From: Iamia sp. SCSIO 61187
GTDB lineage: Bacteria > Actinomycetota > Acidimicrobiia > Acidimicrobiales > Iamiaceae
DNA: 64,000 nucleotides
Assembly: GCF_019443745.1 (NCBI RefSeq)
Contig: NZ_CP050948.1
Location: forward strand, 3,476,001 to 3,540,000
Direction: 5' to 3'
Shown here: piece after piece, positions 1 to 7,195 of the stretch
Position numbering within the stretch: the stretch's first letter is position 1
How the letters are laid out: each line of letters starts with the position of its first letter
The notes under the pieces: generated by a model
What the model was told of the DNA's origin: nothing
The model's database searches: none
The model's input: only the letters and a program-made list of their open reading frames with translations
Program-made: the position numbers and the translations under genes

Positions 1-114
1 GACCATCCCCTCCTCCGGCATGCAGTACGAGCAGCGGAGGTTGCAGCGGTCGGTGACCGAGATGCGCAGGTCGCGGTGGACGCGCCCGTGACCGTCGACG
101 AGGGGGCGGATCAC
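1..114 (-). CDS. moaA: MoaA, GTP 3',8-cyclase (partial, N-terminus only)
   Basis: The 38 readable residues start at a GTG and contain [18 protein letters not shown], the radical-SAM CxxxCxxC cluster motif as it occurs in MoaA. MoaA converts GTP to the cyclic precursor of molybdopterin, the first step of molybdenum cofactor synthesis. The rest of the gene lies beyond the left edge. It follows moeA on the same strand after 9 bases, so the two are very likely co-transcribed. Confidence 0.9.
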   Translation of the reverse strand, partial: MIRPLVDGHGRVHRDLRISVTDRCNLRCSYCMPEEGMV

Positions 115-123
115 CGGACCAGC

Positions 124-1371
124 CTACGGCCGGCCCGGCACGAGCGCCTCGGGGTCGAGGACGAGGACCTCGACCTCGTCGCCGGCGGGGATGCCGGGCC
201 CGTCGGGGACGAGCGCCAGCCCGTCGGCCTGGGCCGTGGCCCACAGCTGGTGGCTGCCCTGGGCCGCCACCGGCGTGGCGGTCAGGGCGCCGTCGGCGGG
301 GTCCAGGGTGACCCGCAGGAGGTGGTCCTTGCCGTCGGGCCGGCGGTCGAGCGCCACCGCGGCCCGGGCCCGGACCCGGAGCCCCTCGACCGGGCGGCCG
401 GCCATCTGCCGCAGGGCGGGGCGGGCGATGACCTCGAAGCTCACCAGCGACGAGACCGGGTTGCCGGGCAGCCCGAGCAGCGGGACGCCGTCGACGGTGG
501 CGAGGGCGAAGGGCTTGGCCGGGCGGATGGCCACCTGCACCCACTGAGGGTCGGTCATCCGCTGGAGGACGAGCTTGACCACGTCGGCCTCGCCCATGCT
601 GACGCCGCCCGAGGTGAGGATCACGTCGCAGCGGAAGGCGGCGGCGTGGAGGGCGGCGGCCACGGCGTCGACGTCGTCGCGGACCCACCCCAGGTCGACC
701 GGGACGCAGCCGGCCTCGGCCGCCTTGGCCAGCAGCATCGGGCGGTTGGAGTCCCGGATCTGGCCCACGGCGAGGGCCCGGGGCGCCTCGACGAGCTCGT
801 CGCCGGTCGAGATCACGCCGACCCGGGGGCGGGGGACGACCTCGACGGAGGTGCGCCCGACTGCGGCGAGCACGCCGATGAGCGGGGCGGTCAGGACCGT
901 CCCGGCCGGGATGACCACGGTGCCGGCGCGCACGTCGTCGCCGGCGCCCCGCACGTGCTGGCCGGGCTCGGCCGGGGCGAGGATGGCGACGGTCTCGTCG
1001 TGGTCGCGGGACCCGTCGGAGAAGCGTGAGCGCTCGACGGGCACGATGGCGTCGGCCCCCGCGGGGACGGGGGCGCCGGTCATGATCCGGATCGCCTGCC
1101 GCGATCCGACGGTCCGCGCCGTCGTCTGCCCGGCCATGATCGTCTCGACGACGTCGAGGACGACGGGGATGTCCTCGGTGGCGGACGCGACGTCGGCGGC
1201 GCGCACGGCGAAGCCGTCCATGGCCGAGCTGGCGAAGCCGGGCAGGTCGGCGTCGGCCACCACGTCGTCGACCACGACGCAGCCCCGGACGTGGGCGAGC
1301 GGCAGGTCCCGGGGGGCGAGCCGCGGGCAGCGGGCCAGGACCAGGTCACGGACCTCGCTGAGCGGACGCAT
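124..1371 (-). CDS. moeA: MoeA, molybdopterin molybdenumtransferase
   Basis: The 415-residue product has the usual MoeA length and landmarks: AMDGFAV near residue 50, TGAPVPAGADAIVPVE near 100, GVISTGDEL near 190, SGGVSMGEADVVK near 255 and GLPGNPVSS near 305, followed by a beta-barrel C-terminal domain. MoeA inserts molybdate into adenylylated molybdopterin in the cytoplasm. It lies directly upstream of moaA. The start ATG sits 8 nt after a TACCGT -10 element, suggesting a leaderless transcript. No frameshift or missing motif is seen. Confidence 0.96.
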   Translation of the reverse strand: MRPLSEVRDLVLARCPRLAPRDLPLAHVRGCVVVDDVVADADLPGFASSAMDGFAVRAADVASATEDIPVVLDVVETIMAGQTTARTVGSRQAIRIMTGAPVPAGADAIVPVERSRFSDGSRDHDETVAILAPAEPGQHVRGAGDDVRAGTVVIPAGTVLTAPLIGVLAAVGRTSVEVVPRPRVGVISTGDELVEAPRALAVGQIRDSNRPMLLAKAAEAGCVPVDLGWVRDDVDAVAAALHAAAFRCDVILTSGGVSMGEADVVKLVLQRMTDPQWVQVAIRPAKPFALATVDGVPLLGLPGNPVSSLVSFEVIARPALRQMAGRPVEGLRVRARAAVALDRRPDGKDHLLRVTLDPADGALTATPVAAQGSHQLWATAQADGLALVPDGPGIPAGDEVEVLVLDPEALVPGRP

Positions 1372-1379
1372 GGCGGTGG

Positions 1380-1385
1380 ACGGTA
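1380..1385 (-). promoter_or_regulatory. Putative leaderless -10 element for moeA-moaA
   Basis: Read on the minus strand this is TACCGT, matching the actinobacterial -10 form TANNNT. It lies 8 nt before the moeA ATG, which leaves no room for a Shine-Dalgarno leader. Confidence 0.4.
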
Positions 1386-1428
1386 GTGGCCGCCCGCGCC
1401 CGGACCCGGGTCTGCCGACGGCCGGGCG

Positions 1429-2436
1429 TCACCAGGCGACGTCGGTGATGTCGCCGATCCCGAGTCCGACTCCGACGAGGCTCCCGCTGTCCGACAACCA
1501 GCCATCGACGGCGGCGAAGGCCCGGACCGCTCCTTCGTGGACGACGAGCACCCATGCCCCGTCGGCGGTGGCGTCGAGGGTCGTGAAGGAGAACCCTCCA
1601 CCGCCGACCGACCAGCGGACCTCACCGGTGGCGAGGTTCGCCATGCCGACCTCGCTGGCCCTGGCCTCGGCGTGGCCCTGGCTGGCGCCGAGGGTGCCCA
1701 GCCCCACGGCGAGGTGCCCGTCCGGCATGAAGGCCGGGAGGCCGACCCCCGATGACCGCTCGACCTCGGACCAGCCGCCAGGGTCGGCGACGGCGGTGAC
1801 GTCGACGGCGGTGCCCGCGATCGTGCCGTCGCCCGCCCGCGTGACCCGCTGGCGTGCGATCGTGCTGCCGTCGGGCGACAGGGCCAGCGCGGTGACCTCG
1901 CCACCCATGGGAAGGTCGGCGAACGGGCGACCGCCGCGCTCGTCGACCCTGTGGACCCGGATCACGCCATCGACCACCGTGGCGAGGGTCTCCCCGTCGC
2001 CCGACACGGCGAACGCGGTGTCGGCGGCGATGGGGCCGGAGACCAGCCCGCTGGTGGGGTCGATCCGCCAGACCGCCTCGCCCACGGCGTACATGACGGT
2101 GCCGTCGGACCCTCGGTCGACCGAGGTGATCGATGCCGGCGCCACGTCTGAGCCGGACACGAGGATGGTCGGCTCGAACAGCCGGTCGCCCGGGGCCGCT
2201 GTGCCATCGGGTCCCGAAGCGTCCTCGTCGACGCCGCTGCCCTCGAGCAGCAGCACGTCATCGAGGCCGTCGCCGTCTCCGTCGGCCACGACCAGGATGC
2301 TGTCCGGCCTTGGCTCCTCGGGGGTGTGGTTCCGCTCCGTGCTCGGCGGGGTCGTCTCGGTCGACGGTGCCGCCGCCGTCGTCCGCGTTCGCGCTCCGTC
2401 GCTGCGGGTGAGGGCGACGGCCGCGGTGATGGCCAA
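1429..2436 (-). pseudogene. Beta-propeller-like extracytoplasmic part of a probable anti-sigma factor (out of frame with its N-terminus)
   Basis: This frame opens at a TTG with a short hydrophobic run (LAITAAVALT), then a Thr/Ser/Pro-rich linker and about 270 residues with repeated DG-turn motifs (ALSPDGSTIA, FAVSGDGETLA, FMPDGHLAVG) like WD40/YVTN beta-propellers. The gene directly downstream of an ECF sigma factor is usually a one-TM anti-sigma factor. The expected start, an ATG overlapping the sigma stop at 2521, is one base out of register with this frame. The simplest reading is a frameshift at the start of the membrane segment, or a sequencing error. Alternatively, a soluble protein starts at the TTG. 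The function is not recognised. Confidence 0.6.
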
Positions 2437-2521
2437 CCAGGCGCTCCCAGTCGTCGGGGGCGAGCTCGGCGCCGGCGGCGTCGGCGGCGTGGTCGCGCAG
2501 GATCTGGTCGACGTCGCTCAT
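2437..2521 (-). pseudogene. Cytoplasmic N-terminal fragment of the anti-sigma-like gene
   Basis: An ATG overlaps the stop of the sigma gene (ATGA) and encodes MSDVDQILRDHAADAAGAEL followed by APDDWERL, a short acidic N-terminus of the kind seen before the membrane span in ECF-linked anti-sigma proteins. After residue 28 this frame loses its hydrophobic potential and runs through Arg/His-rich sequence to a stop near 2258. Skipping one base here joins it to the beta-propeller frame that begins at 2436. Confidence 0.5.
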
Positions 2522-3027
2522 CGGTGGTCCTCCAGGCTGACGGTCAGGGCGGCGCGGGCCCGGTGCAGATGGGTCTTGACCGAGCCGACGGAGATCCCGA
2601 GCTCGGCGGCGACGGCGGCATCGGGCAGTCCGGCGAAGTAGTGCAGGGCCACGCAGTCGCGCTGCCGGGCCGGCAGGGCCACGACCGCGGAGGCGACGGC
2701 CCGGGCCCGGTCGCCACCGAGCGCCGTGGTCTCGGCCGACGGAGCCGGGTCCCGAGGTGCCGGGGCCAGACGGCGGACGACGGCGCCGTGGCGGTGGTGG
2801 TCGTGGACGAGGTTGGTGATCGTCCGCCGCAGGAACGCGGCCTCGGCCCCGGCCGCCGGTGGCCGAGAGGCCCGGTGCAGACGGACGAACGCGTCGTGGA
2901 CGATGTCCTCGGCGAGGGCCCGGTCGGCCGTCAGCGCCACCGCGAACCGCAGCAGCGAGGCGGCGTGGGCGTCGTAGGCGGCGCGCACCGCCTCGACCCC
3001 GGCACGGCGCGCCATCGGTTCGATCAT
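2518..3027 (-). CDS. ECF-family RNA polymerase sigma factor
   Basis: The 169-residue protein has region 2 (LLRFAVALTADRALAEDIVH, near residues 25-45) and region 4 (LPARQRDCVALHYFAGLPDA, then ISVGSVKTHLHRARAAL, near 118-160), the standard two-domain ECF layout. It should direct RNA polymerase to promoters under control of its membrane anti-sigma partner. That partner starts in a 4-base ATGA overlap but appears frameshifted, so regulation of this sigma factor may be altered. ATG 3027 is the first start; an internal ATG at codon 5 is also possible. Confidence 0.88.
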   Translation of the reverse strand: MIEPMARRAGVEAVRAAYDAHAASLLRFAVALTADRALAEDIVHDAFVRLHRASRPPAAGAEAAFLRRTITNLVHDHHRHGAVVRRLAPAPRDPAPSAETTALGGDRARAVASAVVALPARQRDCVALHYFAGLPDAAVAAELGISVGSVKTHLHRARAALTVSLEDHR

Positions 3028-3063
3028 GTGCCTCAGACGGTCGACGACGCCGGATGGTTGACG

Positions 3064-3762
3064 TCAGGGGGGTGGCACGACGTCGCCGCGCTGGGGGGCG
3101 GACTCGACGAAGATCACCTCGCGGACCGGGTCGTGGTGCCGGTCGGCCTGGACGACGGCGATGACGCCGATGACGACCACGAGGACCGAGACGATCTGCA
3201 CGACCCGCCGGGGCACCCGGTCCGGGTCCCGGCCCAGGCGGACCGACGCCACCGCCGCCACGAACAGCGCCACCAGACCCCAGACCCGCTCGTGGAGGAC
3301 GCGGGGGACGAGGACCGCGCCCTCCGAGCCGGTGACGGCCCCAAGCACGTGGACGGCCAGGTACGCCCGCAACAACCACCACGCCGGTCCGTCGACGGCC
3401 GCCTCCCGCACCGCGGCGTGCACGTCGCGCCCGGCCCGGGCGATCGTGCGCCACGCGCCGGCCAGGTGGCTGGCCACCCAGGGCCACGCCGCCGCGGTCG
3501 GCGCCCGGGGCGGGCCGGGCCGGGCGGCAGGGGCCGGGTCGGGTGCGGCGAGCCCGACCGCGGCCCGGAGCTCCTCGGCGTAGACCTCGGGCGGGCCGAC
3601 GATGTCGTCGAGGGGGCGGGCGTCGTCGCGGCCGACCTCGTCGAGGTGGAGCCGGAGGTCGGCCAGCAGGGCGTGGCGCTCGGTCGGCTCGACGTCGCCC
3701 AGGGCGGCTCCGACGCGCAGCACGTAGGCCTCGAGCAGGGGGTCGGGTTGCATGGTGGTCAC
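3064..3762 (-). CDS. HAAS-type membrane protein paired with a PadR regulator
   Basis: The 232-residue product begins with a helical segment (LLEAYVLRVGAALGDVEPTE to about residue 60) resembling HAAS signalling domains. A Pro/Ala-rich linker and at least three C-terminal hydrophobic segments follow, including VWGLVALFVAAVASV and VVQIVSVLVVVIGVIAVV. HAAS proteins are commonly encoded next to PadR-like repressors, as here. The GTG start overlaps the PadR stop (GTGA) and has a GGAGG five bases upstream, so it is preferred over the ATG three codons in. The signal it handles is unknown. Confidence 0.65.
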   Translation of the reverse strand: MTTMQPDPLLEAYVLRVGAALGDVEPTERHALLADLRLHLDEVGRDDARPLDDIVGPPEVYAEELRAAVGLAAPDPAPAARPGPPRAPTAAAWPWVASHLAGAWRTIARAGRDVHAAVREAAVDGPAWWLLRAYLAVHVLGAVTGSEGAVLVPRVLHERVWGLVALFVAAVASVRLGRDPDRVPRRVVQIVSVLVVVIGVIAVVQADRHHDPVREVIFVESAPQRGDVVPPP

Positions 3763-4097
3763 GGCGTCCTCCCCGGGACGTGGCTGCGGATGATGTCGTC
3801 GACGGCGTCGGAGAACGACCGCCACGCCTTGGTGCCGAGGGCCAGCTCCTCCCGGCCGAGGGGCGTCAGCCCGTAGTACCGGCGGTCCGGCCCCTCGGCC
3901 GACGGCGCCGTGTAGGAGAGCAGGTGGCCGGCCTTCGAGAGGCGGCGGAGCGTCCCGTACACCGACGCGTCGCCGACCTCGGTGAGCCCCGCCTCGCGCA
4001 GTCGGCGCAGGACGTCGTAGCCGTAGCCGTCCTCGTCGGCCAGGACGGCCAGCACCACCAGGTCGAGCGCTCCGCGCAGCATCTGGCTGGTGTCCAC
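3759..4097 (-). CDS. PadR-family transcriptional regulator
   Basis: The 112-residue product has the PadR winged-helix core: LDLVVLAVLADEDGYGYDVL (helix 1), GDASVYGTLRRLSKAGHL (recognition helix) and the wing RRYYGLTPLGREEL. GTG 4097 is preferred to an upstream extension because it leaves a standard PadR N-terminus and sits 7 nt from a CATAGT -10 element. The promoter overlaps a CCCACTA/TAGTGGG inverted repeat, suggesting autoregulation. It is translationally coupled to the HAAS membrane protein that follows. Confidence 0.85.
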   Translation of the reverse strand: MDTSQMLRGALDLVVLAVLADEDGYGYDVLRRLREAGLTEVGDASVYGTLRRLSKAGHLLSYTAPSAEGPDRRYYGLTPLGREELALGTKAWRSFSDAVDDIIRSHVPGRTP

Positions 4098-4101
4098 CGC
4101 G

Positions 4102-4130
4102 CCCACTATGACGCATAGCGCAGTAGTGGG
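4102..4130 (-). promoter_or_regulatory. Putative PadR operator and leaderless promoter
   Basis: Perfect 7-bp arms CCCACTA and TAGTGGG are separated by 15 bp and overlap a minus-strand CATAGT -10 element seven bases before the padR GTG. Position and symmetry suit an autoregulatory operator. Confidence 0.45.
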
Positions 4131-4169
4131 CAACCACGGAACCGATCCTGCGGTCCGGCGGGCGGCGCC

Positions 4170-5057
4170 CTACAGGTCGCGGGTGCGGACGAAGTCCGAG
4201 AGGAAGGCCCGGAACTCCGGGCCCAGGTCCTCGCGCTCGGACGCCAGCTCGACGATCACCTTCAGGTAGTCGAGCACCTGGCCGGTATCGTAGCGGCCCT
4301 CGCTGAAGGTGTAGCCGTAGACGGCCTGGCTCTGGAGGAGCAGGGCGATGGCGTCGGTCAGCTGGAGCTCGCCCCCGGAGCCGGGCTCGATCTGGGCCAG
4401 GGCGTCGAAGATCTCGGGGGTGAGGACGTAGCGGCCCATCACGGCCAGGTTCGACGGCGCCACCGCGGGATCGGGCTTCTCGACCAGGTCGAGGATCTGG
4501 ACCAACCGGTCCGACACGGGCTCGGGCTTGGCGCAGCCGTAGCGGGAGATCTCCTCGGGGGTGACCTCCTTGAGGGCGACGACCGAGCGGTTGTAGCGCT
4601 CGTAGGTGGCGATCATGTTCTCGAGCAGCGGCGTGTCGGGGCTCATCCACTCGTCGCCCAGGAGCACGGCGAAGGGGTTGTCGCCCACGTGCTTGCGGGC
4701 GACGGAGATGGCGTGGCCCAGACCGAGCGGCTCGCCCTGGCGGACGTAGTGGATGTCGGCCAGCTCGGCGATGTTCACCAGCTGGTCGCGCTGGGCGTGC
4801 TTGCCCTTCTCGCCGAGGAAGTACTCGAGCTCGAAGTTGCGGTCGAAGTGGTCCTCGAGGCTGCGCTTGCCGCGCCCGGTGATGATCAAGATGTCGTCGA
4901 TGCCGGCGCGCACGGCCTCCTCGACGACGTACTGGATCGCCGGCTTGTCGACGACCGGCAGCATCTCCTTGGGCTGGGCCTTGGTGGCCGGCAGGAAGCG
5001 GGTGCCGAGGCCGGCGGCGGGGATGACGGCGGTGGTGACGGTGCGGGGCGCTTGCAC
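4170..5057 (-). CDS. galU: GalU, UTP--glucose-1-phosphate uridylyltransferase
   Basis: The 295-residue product carries the nucleotidyltransferase signature GLGTRFLPATKAQPKEM near the N-terminus, VDKPAIQYVVEEA, the GLGHA loop, LLGDEW, and VEKPDPAVAPSNLAVMGRY. It makes UDP-glucose for cell-wall, glycolipid and sugar metabolism. An open extension upstream to 5195 is not used: GTG 5057 gives the normal N-terminus and lies 7 nt from a TAGAAC -10 element. It diverges from the CIRCE-controlled fmdB-type gene. The galU/moeA/fmdB neighbourhood is also known in mycobacteria. Confidence 0.95.
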   Translation of the reverse strand: MQAPRTVTTAVIPAAGLGTRFLPATKAQPKEMLPVVDKPAIQYVVEEAVRAGIDDILIITGRGKRSLEDHFDRNFELEYFLGEKGKHAQRDQLVNIAELADIHYVRQGEPLGLGHAISVARKHVGDNPFAVLLGDEWMSPDTPLLENMIATYERYNRSVVALKEVTPEEISRYGCAKPEPVSDRLVQILDLVEKPDPAVAPSNLAVMGRYVLTPEIFDALAQIEPGSGGELQLTDAIALLLQSQAVYGYTFSEGRYDTGQVLDYLKVIVELASEREDLGPEFRAFLSDFVRTRDL

Positions 5058-5064
5058 GTCCCCT

Positions 5065-5070
5065 GTTCTA
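5065..5070 (-). promoter_or_regulatory. Putative leaderless -10 element for galU
   Basis: TAGAAC on the minus strand, 7 nt before the galU GTG. It is a near-match to TANNNT. Confidence 0.3.
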
Positions 5071-5085
5071 CCCGCCGGGCGAGGG

Positions 5086-5116
5086 TTGCGATCGGGTCCG
5101 GCCCGGCCGGTACGCT
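5086..5116 (+). promoter_or_regulatory. Putative promoter of the Ruc/FmdB gene
   Basis: A TTGCGA box (5086-5091) and TACGCT -10 box (5111-5116) are spaced 19 bp apart. The predicted transcription start falls inside the CIRCE element just downstream, so bound HrcA would block transcription. Confidence 0.4.
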
Positions 5117-5141
5117 GGCACTCCCACCGTGAGAGTGCCAA
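5115..5141 (+). promoter_or_regulatory. CIRCE element (HrcA operator)
   Basis: The arms CTGGCACTC and GAGTGCCAA are separated by exactly 9 bp and pair at 8 of 9 positions. The CIRCE consensus is TTAGCACTC-N9-GAGTGCTAA. It overlaps the end of a TACGCT -10 box and ends 13 bp before the ATG of the FmdB-type gene, the right place for heat-shock repression by HrcA. Confidence 0.85.
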
Positions 5142-5154
5142 CGCGGAGACGCCG

Positions 5155-5490
5155 ATGCCCACGTACGAGTACCGCTGCAAGGACTGCGGCCACACCTTCG
5201 ACGCCTACCAGTCCTTCACCGACGACGCTCTGACCGAGTGCCCCGAGTGCAGCGGCGCCCTCAAGAAGGTCTTCGGGAGCGTCGGCATCTCGTTCAAGGG
5301 CAGCGGCTTCTACAAGACCGACAGCCGCTCGGGCTCCACGGCGGCCACGGCCGGGTCGAGCAACGGCGACGGGGCCAAGAAGGACGCAGCGTCCTCCGAC
5401 GGGGCGGCCACGACCGACACCCCGAAGGCCACGCCGAGGAAGGAGGCGAGCACCAGCTCGTCCTCCGGCTCGTCGACCTCGTCCGACTGA
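5155..5490 (+). CDS. Ruc-like FmdB-family zinc-ribbon chaperone
   Basis: The 111-residue product starts MPTYEYRCKDCGHTF and carries two CxxC pairs (C8/C11 and C29/C32) forming the FmdB zinc ribbon. A GSVGISFKGSGFYKTD motif and a low-complexity Ser/Thr/Ala/Lys tail follow from about residue 60. In M. tuberculosis the homologue Rv0991c (Ruc) is a redox-activated holdase with a disordered tail, controlled by HrcA and encoded near galU and moeA. The same promoter site and neighbours are seen here. A GGAGA lies 4 bases before the ATG. The chaperone role is inferred from the homologue; databases often label the family 'regulatory protein FmdB'. Confidence 0.85.
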   Translation: MPTYEYRCKDCGHTFDAYQSFTDDALTECPECSGALKKVFGSVGISFKGSGFYKTDSRSGSTAATAGSSNGDGAKKDAASSDGAATTDTPKATPRKEASTSSSSGSSTSSD

Positions 5491-5496
5491 CCGCCG

Positions 5497-6312
5497 GTGC
5501 CGGGCCCCACGGCTGAGCTCGCCGTCATCGGCGGCTCGGGCTTCACCGCCCTCCACGACGACGTCGAGACGGTCGAGCTCGACACGCCCTGGGGGCCGCC
5601 CTCGGGGCCGATCCAGCTCGCCGACGTCGACGGCCGGACCGTCGCCTTCCTCCCCCGCCACGGGCCCGGCCACCGGTTCCCGCCCCACCGGGTGCCGTAC
5701 CGGGCCAACCTGTGGGCGCTGCGAGAGCTGGGCGTCGCCCGGGTGCTGGGGCCGTGCGCCGCCGGCTCGCTCCACCCCGACCGCCACCCGGGCGACCTGG
5801 TGGTGCTCGACCAGGCCGTGGATCGCACCTGGGGCCGCCCCGACACCTACTTCGAGGGCCCGACGGTCAACCACGTGTCCCTCGCCGACCCGTACTGCCC
5901 CGAGCTGCGGTCGGCGCTGCTCGCCGGGGCCGCCGACGGGCCGCTCCCCGTGCACGACGGCGGCACGGTGGTCGTCATCCAGGGGCCCCGCTTCGCCACC
6001 CGCGCCGAGTCCCGCCTGCACCGCGAGCAGGGCGCAACCGTCATCAACATGACCCAGATGCCCGAGGCCGCCCTCGCCCGGGAGCTGGGGCTCTGCTACG
6101 CCTCGGCCGCCCTCGTCACCGACTACGACACCGGCGTCGACGACGACCCGGGCGTCGCCCCCGTGACCCAGGCCGAGGTGTTCGCCACCTTCGAGGCCAA
6201 CATCCCCAAGCTGCGCCAGGTCCTCCTCGGCGCCCTGGCCGCCGTCCCGGCCACCCGCTCGTGCGCCTGCGCCGCCGCCCCCGGCGGGCTCGAACCCGAC
6301 GTCCCCACCTGA
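5497..6312 (+). CDS. mtnP: S-methyl-5'-thioadenosine phosphorylase-type purine nucleoside phosphorylase
   Basis: The 271-residue product has the MTAP/PNP family path: VIGGSGF (phosphate loop), LPRHGPGHRFPPHRVPYRAN, GPCAAGSL, the EGP(T)/QGPRFATRAES region, VINMTQMPEAALARELGLCY (nucleoside and ribose binding) and TDYDTG near the end. These enzymes split methylthioadenosine or related nucleosides with phosphate. The GTG start lies 6 bases after the Ruc-type gene, so both may be read from the CIRCE promoter. The family includes 6-oxopurine phosphorylases, so substrate is not certain. The last 20 residues are low complexity. Confidence 0.82.
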   Translation: MPGPTAELAVIGGSGFTALHDDVETVELDTPWGPPSGPIQLADVDGRTVAFLPRHGPGHRFPPHRVPYRANLWALRELGVARVLGPCAAGSLHPDRHPGDLVVLDQAVDRTWGRPDTYFEGPTVNHVSLADPYCPELRSALLAGAADGPLPVHDGGTVVVIQGPRFATRAESRLHREQGATVINMTQMPEAALARELGLCYASAALVTDYDTGVDDDPGVAPVTQAEVFATFEANIPKLRQVLLGALAAVPATRSCACAAAPGGLEPDVPT

Positions 6313-6329
6313 AGCCGCGCGCCACGGAT

Positions 6330-6448
6330 GGTGCCAGGCACCTTCCGTGGTCCGCCACGGTTGGTGCCAGGCACCTTCCGTGGTCCGCCACGGTTGGTGC
6401 CAGGCACCTTCCGTGGTCCGACACGGTTGGTGCCAGGCACCTTCCGTG
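6330..6448 (+). repeat. 33-bp tandem repeat, about 3.6 copies, two palindromes per unit
   Basis: GGTGCCAGGCACC starts at 6330, 6363, 6396 and 6429, exactly 33 bp apart. Each unit holds one short palindrome (GGTGCC-A-GGCACC), and the junctions hold a second (CCGTGG-TCCG-CCACGG). Units are nearly identical and contiguous with no spacers, so this is not a CRISPR array. It fills the gap between the mtnP-type gene and the SAF-domain gene. Confidence 0.9.
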
Positions 6449-6528
6449 CGGCACGTGTGAGCCGCCGGTCGGGCGGGAACACGGGGACCGACGCTTCCCC
6501 CGTCGGTCCCCGATGGAAGGACGCGCCC

Positions 6529-7191
6529 GTGCCCCCGTTCCGGCCCCGCCGCTCGCTGCGGCCCCTCCGCCCCCGCCTCCCCCGCCGCGCCGTCCCCTGG
6601 TACGCGGCCGCGATCGCCCTCACCGTCCTCACCGCCGGGGTCGTCCACGGCACCCTCCGGCGGGCTGACGCCGCCGCCGCGGCCTACGGCGAGACCCATC
6701 CCGTCGTCGTGGCCACCGCCGAGGTCGCCGTCGGCGCACCGGTCGACGCCGACGTGGCCGAGGTCCGACGGCTGCCGCGAGCCGTCGTCCCCGACGGGGC
6801 GCTGACGGCGCTGCCCGACGGCCGGCGCGCCCTCGTCGCCCTCACCCCCGGCGAGGTGGTGCTCGAGCGCCGGATCAGCGGCTCCGACGCCGCCGGACCC
6901 GCCGCCCTCCTCGCCCCCGACGAGAGGGCGATGACCATCCCGCTGGCCATCCCCGGGCTGCCCCTCTCCCCCGGCGACCGGGTCGACGTCGTCGCCGGCG
7001 GCGCGCCCGGGGGCGGGGTCGGCGGCGACCTGCCGGTCGCACCTGGCCGGCCCGACGTGGTGGCCACCGACGCCGTCGTCCTCGACGTCGGCGAGGAGAC
7101 CGTCGTGATCGCCCTCGACGCCGGCCTGGCCGCCGACGTCGCCGCCGCCCTCACCGTCGGCCCGCTCGTCCTGGCCCTCCGGCCCCCGTGA
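6529..7191 (+). CDS. SAF-domain protein, CpaB/RcpC-like
   Basis: The GTG start has AAGGA seven bases upstream. The 220-residue product has a basic N-terminus (FRPRRSLRPLRPRLPRR), one membrane span near residues 19-37, then a SAF domain (VATAEVAVGAPVDADVAEVR to LTPGEVVLERRIS, about residues 50-115). The C-terminal part, with AMTIPLAIPGLPLSPGDRVD, resembles the RcpC half of CpaB. CpaB proteins belong to Flp/Tad pilus machines, but no pilus genes lie here. Stand-alone SAF proteins beside FmdB genes are common in actinobacteria, so a pilus role is doubtful. Confidence 0.72.
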   Translation: MPPFRPRRSLRPLRPRLPRRAVPWYAAAIALTVLTAGVVHGTLRRADAAAAAYGETHPVVVATAEVAVGAPVDADVAEVRRLPRAVVPDGALTALPDGRRALVALTPGEVVLERRISGSDAAGPAALLAPDERAMTIPLAIPGLPLSPGDRVDVVAGGAPGGGVGGDLPVAPGRPDVVATDAVVLDVGEETVVIALDAGLAADVAAALTVGPLVLALRPP

Positions 7192-7195
7192 GCGC

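Noticed and set aside
6282-6312. tRNA T-arm-like sequence (GGGCTCGAACCC) at the end of the mtnP-type gene
   Set aside because: On neither strand does a 5-bp T-stem close: the third pair is G-G on the minus strand and the plus strand lacks the TTC. No acceptor or anticodon arm fits around it.
6330-6448. CRISPR array
   Set aside because: Repeats are contiguous 33-bp units with no unique spacers, and no cas genes are nearby.
5068-6699. Long minus-strand frame opposite the Ruc and mtnP-type genes
   Set aside because: Gly/Val/Glu-rich antisense shadow without any domain, opposite two well-supported genes.
6529-7191. Flp/Tad pilus gene cpaB
   Set aside because: No other pilus gene is present, and stand-alone SAF proteins beside FmdB genes are common.
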